Of a DNA stretch of 64,000 nt, positions 45,086 to 53,302 are shown one piece after another. Source of the DNA: Halalkalibacter suaedae (GTDB lineage Bacteria; Bacillota; Bacilli; Bacillales; Bacillaceae_D). A program made the translations under genes and the position numbers. The number at the start of each line of letters is the position of its first letter. The stretch's first letter is position 1. The DNA is taken from assembly GCF_017939705.1 (NCBI RefSeq), contig NZ_JAGKSQ010000001.1, positions 765,238 to 829,237 of the forward strand. The letters run 5' to 3'. The notes under the pieces were generated by a model that was not told the DNA's origin, did not search any database, and saw nothing but the letters and a program-made list of their open reading frames with translations.

Positions 45086-46606
45086 ATGAAACGCTTTTAC
45101 TCATTAGTTAGCAGCATCATTGTACTTGCCTTTATTTTTACGCTTATTCCGATCAAAGCTGATGCAAGTCAGACGAGCACGATGCGTTTATCAGGTGCTG
45201 ATCGTTACGAGACGGCTGTCGCTATCTCACAAGAAGGGTTTTCTCAGGCCGATACTGTCCTTTTAGCACGAGGTGATGATTTCCCCGATGCGTTAGCAGC
45301 TACTCCGTTAGCTCATCAATTAAATGGACCGATTCTACTCACGAAGCCTAAATCATTGAGTCCTTCAACAAAAGATGAATTGCTTCGTTTAAATACAAAG
45401 AAAGTCGTCATTTTAGGTGGAACTGGAGCTGTATCGGCTGAAGTTGAAGCAAGCCTCAGCAACTTAGGATTAGAGGTTGAACGTATTTCCGGTAAGACTC
45501 GTTTTGAAACTGCCGAACAAATCGCTCAACAGCTAGGCGGAACAGAAAAAGCCATACTTGCTTACGGTTATAATTATCCTGATGCTCTCGCAATTGCTTC
45601 ATATGCAGCGAAAAATGGTTACCCAATTTTGCTAACAGATAAAAATAAATTACCAGCCTCAACGAAGTCCTTACTAGCTAGTAAACAAGAGGTCATTCTC
45701 GTTGGAGGAACCGGAGCCATTTCCCAGGAAGTATACAATCAAATTCCTGTAGCGAAAAGTCGAATTTCTGGAAAGAACCGCTTTGAAACTGCAACTAAAA
45801 TCTTGGACACTCTTAATCTATCAGATAAGTCGATCTTCATTGCAAATGGTTGGGGTTTCCCAGATGCTCTGACAGGCTCCGTTCTAGCAGCAAAAATGGA
45901 TGCATCCTTGCTACTAACGAATGGGGATAGCCCTACACCTGAAACGCTCCAAGCCCTTTCTAGTGGGAATACCGACCAATTAGTATTCCTAGGTGGCTCT
46001 GCTGCGTTATCAGCTGACGTTGTAACGGATCTGCAGGAGGAAACCAACTCTTCTTTTTTCAGAGAAGCTTTCATTCAAGCAGAACAGTATTTCTATGAAA
46101 CTCTTGATTACTCAGCTTCATTTGAATCACAAAGAGATCTTTTCACTTCTCATTTCACTGAATCCTTTACAGACACAGTGATTCAGCCATACTACGAAGA
46201 ATCGTATGCAACAGACTGGTTTCTGTTTGGTAACGGTGATATTATTGACTATTATAGTAGATATGCTATCAAGGAAAGTTCAGACAACAAGGTCGTCTTC
46301 CGTACAATCCAGGCTGGTACAGATATGATATGGCCTGGCTATATCGATATCACGTTTGTTAGAGTGGGTGATTCTTGGTTAATTGATGATCTCTCGCTTA
46401 TTTACGACAACATCGACTTTAATTTTTCAAAGACCGAAGCTACTCACTATCTAGAATACTATTACGGTGAAAACACAGTTACATTTGTTGCAGAAGGTCA
46501 TTTTGATCATTATGGTGAACAAGTCTTCAGCTATAAATTCAAGGTGAATGATGGATCAGGTGAACAGATTGTTTATTTCGACCCTGAGAGTGCCTATTTC
46601 TGGTAA
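45086..46606 (+). CDS. Secreted CWB2-repeat protein with unknown C-terminal domain
   Basis: 506 aa. Signal peptide to about residue 27 (IKADA). Three PF04122 repeats (RLSGADRYETA, RISGKTRFETA, RISGKNRFETA), each with an ILLT...VILGGTGA core, cover 30-325. The C-terminal 175 residues (YFYETLDYSASFESQRDLF, WLIDDLSLIYDN) look like an NTF2-like fold followed by a beta region; this is a guess from pattern. A GGGGGA site precedes the ATG. Same architecture as the protein at 5159 but with another effector domain, so the wall anchor is shared and the cargo differs. Confidence 0.88.
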   Translation: MKRFYSLVSSIIVLAFIFTLIPIKADASQTSTMRLSGADRYETAVAISQEGFSQADTVLLARGDDFPDALAATPLAHQLNGPILLTKPKSLSPSTKDELLRLNTKKVVILGGTGAVSAEVEASLSNLGLEVERISGKTRFETAEQIAQQLGGTEKAILAYGYNYPDALAIASYAAKNGYPILLTDKNKLPASTKSLLASKQEVILVGGTGAISQEVYNQIPVAKSRISGKNRFETATKILDTLNLSDKSIFIANGWGFPDALTGSVLAAKMDASLLLTNGDSPTPETLQALSSGNTDQLVFLGGSAALSADVVTDLQEETNSSFFREAFIQAEQYFYETLDYSASFESQRDLFTSHFTESFTDTVIQPYYEESYATDWFLFGNGDIIDYYSRYAIKESSDNKVVFRTIQAGTDMIWPGYIDITFVRVGDSWLIDDLSLIYDNIDFNFSKTEATHYLEYYYGENTVTFVAEGHFDHYGEQVFSYKFKVNDGSGEQIVYFDPESAYFW

Positions 46607-46612
46607 AACATA

Positions 46613-46632
46613 GGGACGGTTCTCGCGTTTCC
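46613..46632 (+). repeat. REP-like element 5
   Basis: A perfect copy of GGGACGGTTCTCGCGTTTCC seven bases after the stop of the CWB2 gene, preceding its terminator. Confidence 0.9.
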
Positions 46633-46672
46633 GAACAGTATCATGTACACCGTTTTCTAAATTGAATAATCT

Positions 46673-46701
46673 AACAGCCGTCCTATTTTAGGACGGCTGT
46701 T
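46673..46701 (+). terminator. Terminator of the CWB2 gene
   Basis: ACAGCCGTCCTA and TAGGACGGCTGT form a 12-bp stem with a short loop, followed by TGTTCTT. Confidence 0.85.
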
Positions 46702-46760
46702 GTTCTTCCCTATCATGTTAATACACTAGGTGCCTTACACTTAATCGAGGGCAAGCTCCC

Positions 46761-47384
46761 TTATAGACTAATGCTCTCTTTCCTCGGCACCTCTTTAGAA
46801 AACCCATCAATTCCTGTAGAACCATAGTAAAGATCTAATCCACCTTCCGCTCTCACCATCGCAACCGGGTAGGAATGGTTATCGGCAATTGTGCGTGCGA
46901 ATTCCTCTGGATCTAACTCGATTTCAATTTCATGACCGACGAAGGCATAGGAATAAGAAATAGTCTGATATAGTTCAATTAGAGTTCCAACAATTTTTTG
47001 TCTAGTATGACGAATCTCTAATTCATTATTTTCATCAGGGAATAAATCTCCCCAGTTTATACTAAAAAGATAACCATGATAATTTGATTCCTTTTCAATC
47101 CTAAGAGTTGTTGCTATTTCATCAGTCATGGAATCAAAAATACTACCAGATAATTCAACTGACATATAATAACCATCTAAAAAAGAGTCATCTAGTTTAT
47201 TATCGTGAATATCAATCTCAACCCAGTTTTCACCATCAATGTCTTCACTAAATTTCACACTTACAAGTCTACATCCCTTATGCTGAAGGAATGCCTTCAT
47301 GTCACCAATGGTATCTACCAAAGAGTGCTGTTCGTTAAAGACAATTCCGATATTTACTAATCCACCTAGAGTCAATTCCCTCAC
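46761..47384 (-). CDS. Hypothetical soluble protein
   Basis: About 200 aa. The frame opens at GTG 47384, and TTG at 47375 with GAGGTGAGG in front is equally possible. Acidic, mixed alpha/beta, with VEIDIHDNKLDDSFLDGYYM and HEIEIELDPEEFARTIAD. No signal or membrane helix and no family recognised; the style matches other orphan immunity-like genes here. The 47385-48016 gap upstream is AT-rich and holds only a REP-like element. Confidence 0.6.
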   Translation of the reverse strand: MRELTLGGLVNIGIVFNEQHSLVDTIGDMKAFLQHKGCRLVSVKFSEDIDGENWVEIDIHDNKLDDSFLDGYYMSVELSGSIFDSMTDEIATTLRIEKESNYHGYLFSINWGDLFPDENNELEIRHTRQKIVGTLIELYQTISYSYAFVGHEIEIELDPEEFARTIADNHSYPVAMVRAEGGLDLYYGSTGIDGFSKEVPRKESISL

Positions 47385-47843
47385 CTCTTAATAATCAATT
47401 CACCAATTCTTATGAAGGTATCCTTTTGATAAGTTGAAAGCTACTAAACATGATTTCGTAATCAAGTCTCATATCTAGCAGCATTCTCTTTACTCTAGTA
47501 TACCAATAACATCGAAATCTTTTACATTGTTGAATTTTTATTACTTCAAAGAAACAACACATAACTACTAAAATCATAAGCAAAATGAAAATAAATTGAA
47601 GTAACTAAACTCCGTAAAAACCATTAATTTAATACTAAAAACGATAAGTAATAGAAGATTTAAGCTGTTTTTTATATTCTTCTATAACTATATTTATATT
47701 TTATTTCACTAGATAATCTCTCATAGTTCAATTCTCCTCTTTTTCTATAGCCCAGGATGGAACTGAAATTTAGCAAGTCAGCCTAGATAGTTGTTCTCCT
47801 TGCCATGTATTGTCAATAACTAAGTAACCCACCCCCTATGTAA

Positions 47844-47863
47844 GAAACACGAGAACCGTCCCC
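47844..47863 (-). repeat. REP-like element 6 (inverse orientation)
   Basis: GAAACACGAGAACCGTCCCC in an otherwise featureless AT-rich gap, about 150 bp before the LuxR-type regulator gene. Confidence 0.85.
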
Positions 47864-48016
47864 CCGTATCGCCTGCATCGTGACTTTCGTACGGTTATAT
47901 ATCAAACTAACATTTGTTAGAATTTACCTTTGATGGATATTCCATTAATTTACTTTCAATACATATATCATTACTCCAAAGGTATTCTATTTAGTAGTAG
48001 GAGGAGGAATCTGATA

Positions 48017-48595
48017 ATGGCTAAAATTAGAGTAATGATCGTAGAAAATGACCCCAGTTGGGTGGAAGTATTAACTAGCTTGATAGAGAATGAAATTGAC
48101 ATAGAAATTACGGAGCAGATAAGCACAAAGGAAGGTGACCTACGGGGCTCGTTCAAGAACATTGATATTGTTCTATTGGATGTTATACATATTGAAAATG
48201 GAAAAAGGGTGTGTGGTGTAGAACTTGCTCGCAGGCTCTTGCACAAAGGGTTAAAGAAAATTATTTTTATCTCTGACTTGGTAGAGACAGAAAATATTCT
48301 CAGATCATTTGACATTGGAGCGGCGAATTATGTAACGAAAGAATCCTATAGAGACATCCCTAAAATAATTAGAGAAGCGTATCATGATAGGATTTGTATT
48401 CGGTCAGATATATCAAACATTCTCATAGACGAGCTCAGGAAGGAAAGGAAGGTACGAGTTTTATCACCTGCGGAACGTGAAGTTTATATTCTGAAAGAAC
48501 AAGGATTAAACAATCGACAAATATCCGAGAAGTTATACAAGTCGACGGAAACGGTTAAAAAACAACTAAGAACGATTAGAAGGAAAATAAACTAA
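48017..48595 (+). CDS. NarL/LuxR-family response regulator
   Basis: 192 aa from the ATG at 48017, with TAGGAGGAGG in front. A receiver domain (1-120) has the acidic pair (VENDPSW), the phospho-acceptor Asp (IDIVLLDV) and Lys (VTKES); residues 130-192 are a LuxR-type helix-turn-helix (LSPAEREVYILKEQGLNNRQ, then TETVKKQLRTI). No histidine kinase is adjacent. Some 220 bp downstream lies a small peptide gene followed by ABC and protease genes, so it most likely controls that cluster, as in quorum-controlled peptide systems. That link is inference. Confidence 0.85.
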   Translation: MAKIRVMIVENDPSWVEVLTSLIENEIDIEITEQISTKEGDLRGSFKNIDIVLLDVIHIENGKRVCGVELARRLLHKGLKKIIFISDLVETENILRSFDIGAANYVTKESYRDIPKIIREAYHDRICIRSDISNILIDELRKERKVRVLSPAEREVYILKEQGLNNRQISEKLYKSTETVKKQLRTIRRKIN

Positions 48596-48816
48596 TAATC
48601 TATTTAATCTTCAACTTCCCTTACAAAGATTAAATTACTGTAACGTGAGTATTAGAAAAATATCTATTATAAACAGTTCCTCTGCATTTGAAAAGGGTTA
48701 AACTTTGCCCCTTTAAGATAGTAAAAATAGCTTGTACAATAAAACTGTAATAATTTTACTTTAATTACAGAAATTATTACACGTGCTATTAAGACAATCG
48801 AAAGGGGGGGGAAACA

Positions 48817-49029
48817 ATGACTAACACACTGGACTTAGCAGCCTACAAAATTATGAATCAGTTTTACAATCTTCAAGAAAACAAGGGTGCTCTCGTATTT
48901 ATTGTTGTATTAATCATCTTATTAGTTTTTGCATATGCTTTTTATTGTACTTCAAAAGGATTTAACTTCGCAGGTAATCAAAACGTGACAAAATCAGGGA
49001 CTTCTTACAAAATTGGTTGTTGGAAATAG
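48817..49029 (+). CDS. Bacteriocin- or pheromone-like precursor peptide
   Basis: 70 aa with an unusually strong GGGGGGG ribosome site. Residues 1-24 form a hydrophilic leader-like segment, 25-43 one very hydrophobic helix (ALVFIVVLIILLVFAYAF), and 44-70 a small cationic tail with two cysteines (Cys44 and Cys68) and FNFAGNQNVTKSGTSYKIGC. A disulfide between them would close a 25-residue loop. The gene is separated from the ABC genes by a hairpin, as structural genes of peptide operons often are. It resembles no bacteriocin I can name. Processing by the M50 protease downstream would fit a cut inside the helix. Confidence 0.65.
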   Translation: MTNTLDLAAYKIMNQFYNLQENKGALVFIVVLIILLVFAYAFYCTSKGFNFAGNQNVTKSGTSYKIGCWK

Positions 49030-49033
49030 CAAT

Positions 49034-49073
49034 ATCCTGCACAAGTCAGTTCTATGCATGGCTTGTGCAGGAT
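49034..49073 (+). terminator. Hairpin between peptide and transporter genes
   Basis: ATCCTGCACAAG and CTTGTGCAGGAT form a perfect 12-bp stem around a 16-base loop, with no T run. It may allow partial read-through or stabilise the peptide mRNA, giving much more peptide than transporter. Confidence 0.75.
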
Positions 49074-49083
49074 CTAAAGGTGG

Positions 49084-49863
49084 ATGAGTATAAGAATGAG
49101 TGAGATCTTACAGGTACTAGATTTGAACAAGGATTACAATGGAAAACCAATCATCAAGGATTTTTCGATTACACTAAGGAACGCACACATAAGTACACTA
49201 CTTGGCCACAACGGTGCTGGCAAGACAACTGCCATTAGAACAATGCTTGGTCTAGAGGAAAAGATCAATGGAGAAATTCTATTTAAGGGAAAGAATATTA
49301 AGCACGATTATAAATACTATAAAAGTAAGCTCGGTTTCATTCCGGATGATGATGAGTTATTTGATGATCTTACAGCAATGGAGTATTTGAATTTTCTAGG
49401 AAAGACGAGGAAAATACCGAAGAAGGACTACGTTAATATAACCAATCACTTATTGGATGTACTCGATCTATATTCATACAGAAACAATCTCCTAAAAACA
49501 TATTCACATGGCATGCGGCGGAAAGTCCAAATCATCTCTGGAATTATCCACAATCCAGAAATTCTTATTATTGATGAACCTACAAATGGTCTGGACCCAG
49601 ATATGATTATCACCTTTAAGGAATTAATTAAGACCCTTCGTGATTTAGGAACAGCAATCTTATTAAGTACTCATAATTTGGAGTTTGCCGAAAATATCAG
49701 TGATAGCATTACAATTATAAAAAATGGTGAGATCAAAATTAGTGGACTTAAACAGCATATGCTAAAAGAGCTGCAGGTGAACAATCTTGAAGAGGCCTAT
49801 ATAAAAGTAAACCTAGATTCTCAAAAATTGCAAAGTATAAGGAATGTATTCAACTATGCATAA
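49084..49863 (+). CDS. ABC transporter ATP-binding protein
   Basis: 259 aa (255 if the ATG at 49096 is used, which fits the GGTGG spacing better). Walker A GHNGAGKTTA, a degenerate signature YSHGMRRKVQ in place of LSGGQ, Walker B ILIIDEPTNGLDPD and the switch His (LLSTHN) are present, so ATP hydrolysis should work. Belongs to the ABC-2/CcmA-like branch used for peptide export or self-immunity. Its end overlaps the permease gene. Confidence 0.93.
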   Translation: MSIRMSEILQVLDLNKDYNGKPIIKDFSITLRNAHISTLLGHNGAGKTTAIRTMLGLEEKINGEILFKGKNIKHDYKYYKSKLGFIPDDDELFDDLTAMEYLNFLGKTRKIPKKDYVNITNHLLDVLDLYSYRNNLLKTYSHGMRRKVQIISGIIHNPEILIIDEPTNGLDPDMIITFKELIKTLRDLGTAILLSTHNLEFAENISDSITIIKNGEIKISGLKQHMLKELQVNNLEEAYIKVNLDSQKLQSIRNVFNYA

Positions 49864-51286
49864 CACCCTATATTTGAAGATGTGGAAAAATAAATTTATC
49901 CATCAACTAAGAAACAATCCAATATTTATCGTTTTCCCTATTTTGTTTCTGATCTTAATAACTATTGCTTCTATTAAGATAACAAATGCCAACATCCAGA
50001 TGATAAATGAGGTAGGAAATAATATAGTTGTGAATCAAATCCTAGCTCAAAGCATGCTGACCTCAAATTTGTTTTCGCTAGTGATTGCTTTATTATTGTT
50101 TCTTATCTTTAAGAATAATTTTAATCGGTCAAACCTATTGCGTATATTACCGGTGGCTAATTACCAACTGCTAATGATTGAGTTAATCCCATTTATCTGC
50201 CTAATAATGAGCTTTGTTTGTGCGGTGTACACACCATCATATATCTATCTTTTTGTTCAATCCGATTATATTCTACTCACTTTTCTTTTTCTGACCATCT
50301 TCCTTTTAATGAATTTTAATGCTATTTTATTTTCATTTATAAATGTTTATCTCTTTAATAATATCTCAGCATATCTCGCACAAAAAACAAGAAAAGAGTA
50401 TTTACATGAACTCCTGTTTTTTCCGATGATTATCGGATGTGGCTATGTCTATTATCAGATCTTGAAACTAACCAATTTCTATGGATTCGTGACTAATAAT
50501 ATCTTTGTAGAAGGAGACATAATCGCGACACTAGGTAATTGTTTACTAATCATTACATTATCAGTCATTATTTCATTACTTTTTTTTATCATTAGTTATA
50601 TCAAAAAGGTACATTTACATAATGCATCAACCGCACTACAATTTATTCCGTTTTCGACATTTCTTCCATTAAATGTGGTTGTACTAGAGCTTAAACGAGT
50701 TGTTCGGGATTATCACCGACTTATGACCATTTACTTTTTATTTTTTTGTCTGTTACTACTCAATTGGGTCTCTCTCCAGAATCCGGAGAATAACGAATTG
50801 CTAATGGTTTCGCAGTTTATCCCTATGTTTGTGATTGAAATCGTCATTTTACTTCCTCTAATAGCTAGTTCGAGGGATTATAAAAAGGAGAATTTAATCT
50901 ATTTACTGCCAACAAAATATCATGATTATATCATTCTAAAACTCACATTCTATTTAGTTGTGTCCATCCTTCTAGCAGGTACGTACTTTATATTCCATTC
51001 TTTTTTAGGAATAGATCAGTCGGTGATTCATTTAGCATTGTTTATTGAAATTTTGCTCTTTACTATACTTGCCTTTCTTGTGGGAACCTTCTTACCCTCT
51101 GATAAAAATTCAGGACTGCAAGAGGGATTAGGGTTAATTCTATTATTTGTTCTATATTTCACCTTAACCTATACAATGAATTCGCTGGGCATTTATGAGA
51201 TTGGATATTTAGTAATGCTTTGTTTTCTCCTATTCTTCCTATCCCCCATTGTCATAAAAAAAGTTACGGTGGGAGTTCATAAATAA
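49856..51286 (+). CDS. ABC-2-type permease for the peptide cluster
   Basis: 476 aa from ATG at 49856 (ATG at 49844 is the longer option); both overlap the ATPase gene. About twelve hydrophobic helices, few charges, and no cytoplasmic nucleotide-binding domain. Its duplicated six-helix layout is like that of large bacteriocin or epipeptide immunity permeases (YydJ-like in function, not clearly in sequence). Export of the peptide or removal of it from the membrane are the likely roles. Confidence 0.8.
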   Translation: MHNTLYLKMWKNKFIHQLRNNPIFIVFPILFLILITIASIKITNANIQMINEVGNNIVVNQILAQSMLTSNLFSLVIALLLFLIFKNNFNRSNLLRILPVANYQLLMIELIPFICLIMSFVCAVYTPSYIYLFVQSDYILLTFLFLTIFLLMNFNAILFSFINVYLFNNISAYLAQKTRKEYLHELLFFPMIIGCGYVYYQILKLTNFYGFVTNNIFVEGDIIATLGNCLLIITLSVIISLLFFIISYIKKVHLHNASTALQFIPFSTFLPLNVVVLELKRVVRDYHRLMTIYFLFFCLLLLNWVSLQNPENNELLMVSQFIPMFVIEIVILLPLIASSRDYKKENLIYLLPTKYHDYIILKLTFYLVVSILLAGTYFIFHSFLGIDQSVIHLALFIEILLFTILAFLVGTFLPSDKNSGLQEGLGLILLFVLYFTLTYTMNSLGIYEIGYLVMLCFLLFFLSPIVIKKVTVGVHK

Positions 51287-51287
51287 G

Positions 51288-51785
51288 ATGATTACAAAGA
51301 TAACCCCAAGGAGATTTAACGTTTCTTTATTCGCTAACATAATTTATGGAATGAGGAATTTCCTTATCTTTCATTTGTCCTTATGCTTGGCCGTATTTGC
51401 GATTATAGTCGTTTTCACTAATGCTTCTCTAGGGAACTTCTTTCTAATGATCTATCTGAACTTCATACTAAGTATGATCCTACATGAGTTTGGACATCTC
51501 ATTCCATATCTTTGGTTTACTAAATGTAGGCAATTCTTCATTATTAGGTCAGGTTTATTTGAATTGTCGATTATTACTAAAGAAACTTCAAGGCTCCAAA
51601 ATATAATCATTGCCATTTCAGGTCCAACCATTTGTGCATTAGTGGGGCTTGCCATCATACAAACAAATCTACTAATCGGACTTGTATACTGCTCTCATCT
51701 CGTAAATTTTTATCCAACATTGCAGGATGGTGAAAATATACTAAAAAATCTAATAAGGGGGCGAAAAAAACATGAAAGTATTTAA
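51288..51785 (+). CDS. M50-type intramembrane metalloprotease (site-2-protease-like)
   Basis: 165 aa, four or five helices. The zinc site HEFGH is in the helix near residue 67 and the third ligand motif reads NFYPTLQDGE, the N-P-DG signature of M50 enzymes, so all catalytic residues are present. It starts one base after the permease stop. M50 members cut membrane-spanning substrates; the one-helix precursor at 48817 is an obvious candidate substrate. YydH/EpeP of the Bacillus epipeptide operon holds a comparable place, but there is no radical SAM enzyme here. Confidence 0.85.
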   Translation: MITKITPRRFNVSLFANIIYGMRNFLIFHLSLCLAVFAIIVVFTNASLGNFFLMIYLNFILSMILHEFGHLIPYLWFTKCRQFFIIRSGLFELSIITKETSRLQNIIIAISGPTICALVGLAIIQTNLLIGLVYCSHLVNFYPTLQDGENILKNLIRGRKKHESI

Positions 51786-52053
51786 AAAAGTATCTACAGG
51801 TTTTTTCATTTTTGTTCTTCTGTATGCACTCTTAGTTATTTTTGTTCCACTGGCTCTAGATTTTATGAATATAGAAATGAATGTGAAAATGCAAATATTC
51901 TCCCTAGAGCTTGGTGAAATTGTCAACAATTCAAGAGAAATGTATGGTGCCTTAACCATCTATGGTCTCTTACTATCTGGTCTAGTCGGTGCATTAATCA
52001 ATATTCTCTTGTATTACATGTTCAAAAGCAAAACTTCAAGATTAGCACGTTAA
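51772..52053 (+). CDS. Small two-helix membrane protein, candidate immunity factor
   Basis: 93 aa, starting inside the end of the protease gene (14-bp overlap) behind AGGGGGCG. A first hydrophobic helix (FFIFVLLYALLVIFVPLAL) and a second near the C-terminus (GLLLSGLVGALINILLYY) enclose a hydrophilic extracytoplasmic loop; the tail is basic. Last gene of the cluster. Size, topology and position fit an immunity protein for the peptide; this is inference. Confidence 0.7.
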   Translation: MKVFKKVSTGFFIFVLLYALLVIFVPLALDFMNIEMNVKMQIFSLELGEIVNNSREMYGALTIYGLLLSGLVGALINILLYYMFKSKTSRLAR

Positions 52054-52099
52054 ACTGAAGGTAGACATTGAGATGTACCAAAATCGTGTTCTTCCATTC

Positions 52100-52200
52100 A
52101 CCCTGTGGATATCGCTACAATTTTTGCATGAAAGGTAATTTAGCCTGTGGGTATCTCGTAAATGTGGAAAACTCCGTTTATAACTGAAGAGTTATCAACC
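52100..52200 (+). repeat. DnaA-box-like repeat, copy 2
   Basis: CCCTGTGGATATC, CCTGTGGGTATC, AAATGTGGAAAAC, TTTATAAC and GAGTTATCAACC in the same order as at 12066-12180. Followed by a hairpin at 52241, as copy 1 is. Confidence 0.6.
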
Positions 52201-52240
52201 ATTTTCCAGCGTGTTGCAGATCATTTCACAGAAAATAAAT

Positions 52241-52274
52241 GAGAGCCTTTGTGAGTAACTTCTCAAAGGCTCTC
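52241..52274. terminator. Hairpin after the peptide cluster
   Basis: GAGAGCCTTTGTGAG pairs with CTCAAAGGCTCTC (one mismatch). It may terminate the peptide/ABC operon, 190 bp beyond its last gene. Confidence 0.65.
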
Positions 52275-52381
52275 ATTCTAAACTGACGCCCTACTTACGA
52301 CGCCATAAAGCTTTTATCCATCCGTCAGCTGCCTAAACCCCAATCCTAAAGACTTAAACTAACACACCATACCACGACTAT

Positions 52382-52401
52382 GAAACACGAGAACCGTCCC
52401 C
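52382..52401 (-). repeat. REP-like element 7 (inverse orientation)
   Basis: GAAACACGAGAACCGTCCCC, directly downstream of the psiE-like gene. Confidence 0.85.
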
Positions 52402-52407
52402 TAGTCT

Positions 52408-52854
52408 TTAGTCTTCCTTCTCCCTCTTCAATAAAGCATTTACTTCCGGTCTTTCACGTGGGGTGATATTCATAATGAAATAGCCAATGATAAGCACCAA
52501 GATCACAAGTGAATAAATCAACGTGTCGATGGGTTCATCATAGTCAACGATGATTAATCTAACCATTGCCGTAATACCAATATACATAAAGTATCTTAAT
52601 GGAAAATGGTAATCCTCTTTGAAATATTTGACGATCATTGCAATAAACTCAAAATAGAGAAAGAAGATAAGGATCCTAGCGAGAAATTCCTTATAGTCAT
52701 TCACACCATCTGTCCATATTATGTAGGAAAAAGCGAACAACTCTTGTACTAACAAAAACGAAAGAATAGCTGCTAAGAAAAGCAGAGACACATTTAAAAC
52801 TAATTGAAAAAACGTCGGAGCCTTTTTTAATACATATGTAAACTTTCTACTCAT
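52408..52854 (-). CDS. psiE: PsiE-family membrane protein
   Basis: 148 aa from the ATG at 52854 (AGAGG 7 nt upstream; GTG at 52860 is the longer frame). Four helices. The family is recognised by FFLYFEFIAMIVKYFKEDYH, then FPLRYFMYIGITAMVRLIIV, close to the conserved core of phosphate-starvation-inducible PsiE. The E. coli gene is induced by phosphate starvation; the biochemical role is unknown. Single gene, divergent from the riboswitch unit. Confidence 0.9.
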   Translation of the reverse strand: MSRKFTYVLKKAPTFFQLVLNVSLLFLAAILSFLLVQELFAFSYIIWTDGVNDYKEFLARILIFFLYFEFIAMIVKYFKEDYHFPLRYFMYIGITAMVRLIIVDYDEPIDTLIYSLVILVLIIGYFIMNITPRERPEVNALLKREKED

Positions 52855-52997
52855 TTTCACACCTCTTCTTTTTTATAATCAAAAACTCACTACTCTACGT
52901 AGCTAGAAATACATCCGAAACATCTATTTCTTCCTTCTTAATAAACATTGACCTTTTCTATTACTATATTATAATGAATATAAAACCAATATTATAT

Positions 52998-53091
52998 CCC
53001 AAAGGGGAGTAGTCATACAACAAAGTCGTCATTACGGGATTTAATCCCCGGCTTTGTTGGCAGATATTATTTCTGTTCACGAGACCTTTGT
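52998..53091 (+). ncRNA. yybP-ykoY (manganese) riboswitch
   Basis: The aptamer shows the conserved blocks CAAAGGGGAGTAGT, GTCGTCATTACGGG, a CCCCGGCTTTGTTGGCAGA segment and GAGACCTTTG. CAAAGG and CCTTTG form P1. The 3' P1 strand is also part of the terminator stem that follows, so metal-bound aptamer and terminator exclude each other. In this class Mn2+ binding turns the gene on. Downstream are a 36-codon ORF and a lipoprotein gene, not an exporter. Confidence 0.88.
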
Positions 53092-53118
53092 CAGTACATT
53101 TCTGACAAGGGTCTTTTC
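53083..53118 (+). terminator. Riboswitch expression-platform terminator
   Basis: GACCTTTGTCAG pairs with CTGACAAGGGTC, followed by TTTT. It shares the CCTTTG bases with P1 of the aptamer. Confidence 0.88.
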
Positions 53119-53169
53119 TGTTCTTTTAAGAAAATACCCTACAACAGTGCACGAAAGGAGGCGAGAATA

Positions 53170-53280
53170 TTGGCCGTCAAACGTTTGATAAAAGGTTTAA
53201 TTCTAAAACAAGGCAAAAAATTGGCAACTGAAAAACTAATGCCAATCATAATAAAAAAGGTAAAAAATAGAATGAAATAA
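53170..53280 (+). CDS. Small highly basic peptide under Mn riboswitch control
   Basis: 36 aa from TTG at 53170 with AAAGGAGG 9 nt upstream. Eleven Lys and two Arg and no acidic residue apart from one Glu (AVKRLIKGLILKQGKKLATE ... IIIKKVKNRMK); it could form an amphipathic helix. First ORF after the riboswitch and 22 bp before the lipoprotein gene. Not recognised. The strong ribosome site and placement argue that it is translated. Confidence 0.6.
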   Translation: MAVKRLIKGLILKQGKKLATEKLMPIIIKKVKNRMK

Positions 53281-53302
53281 TAATGATAACAGGAGGAAAA
53301 AC

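Noticed and set aside
48817..49029. Peptide as a type I toxin or phage holin
   Set aside because: It has a long hydrophilic leader and Cys-containing tail and sits in a dedicated ABC/M50 operon, unlike either class.
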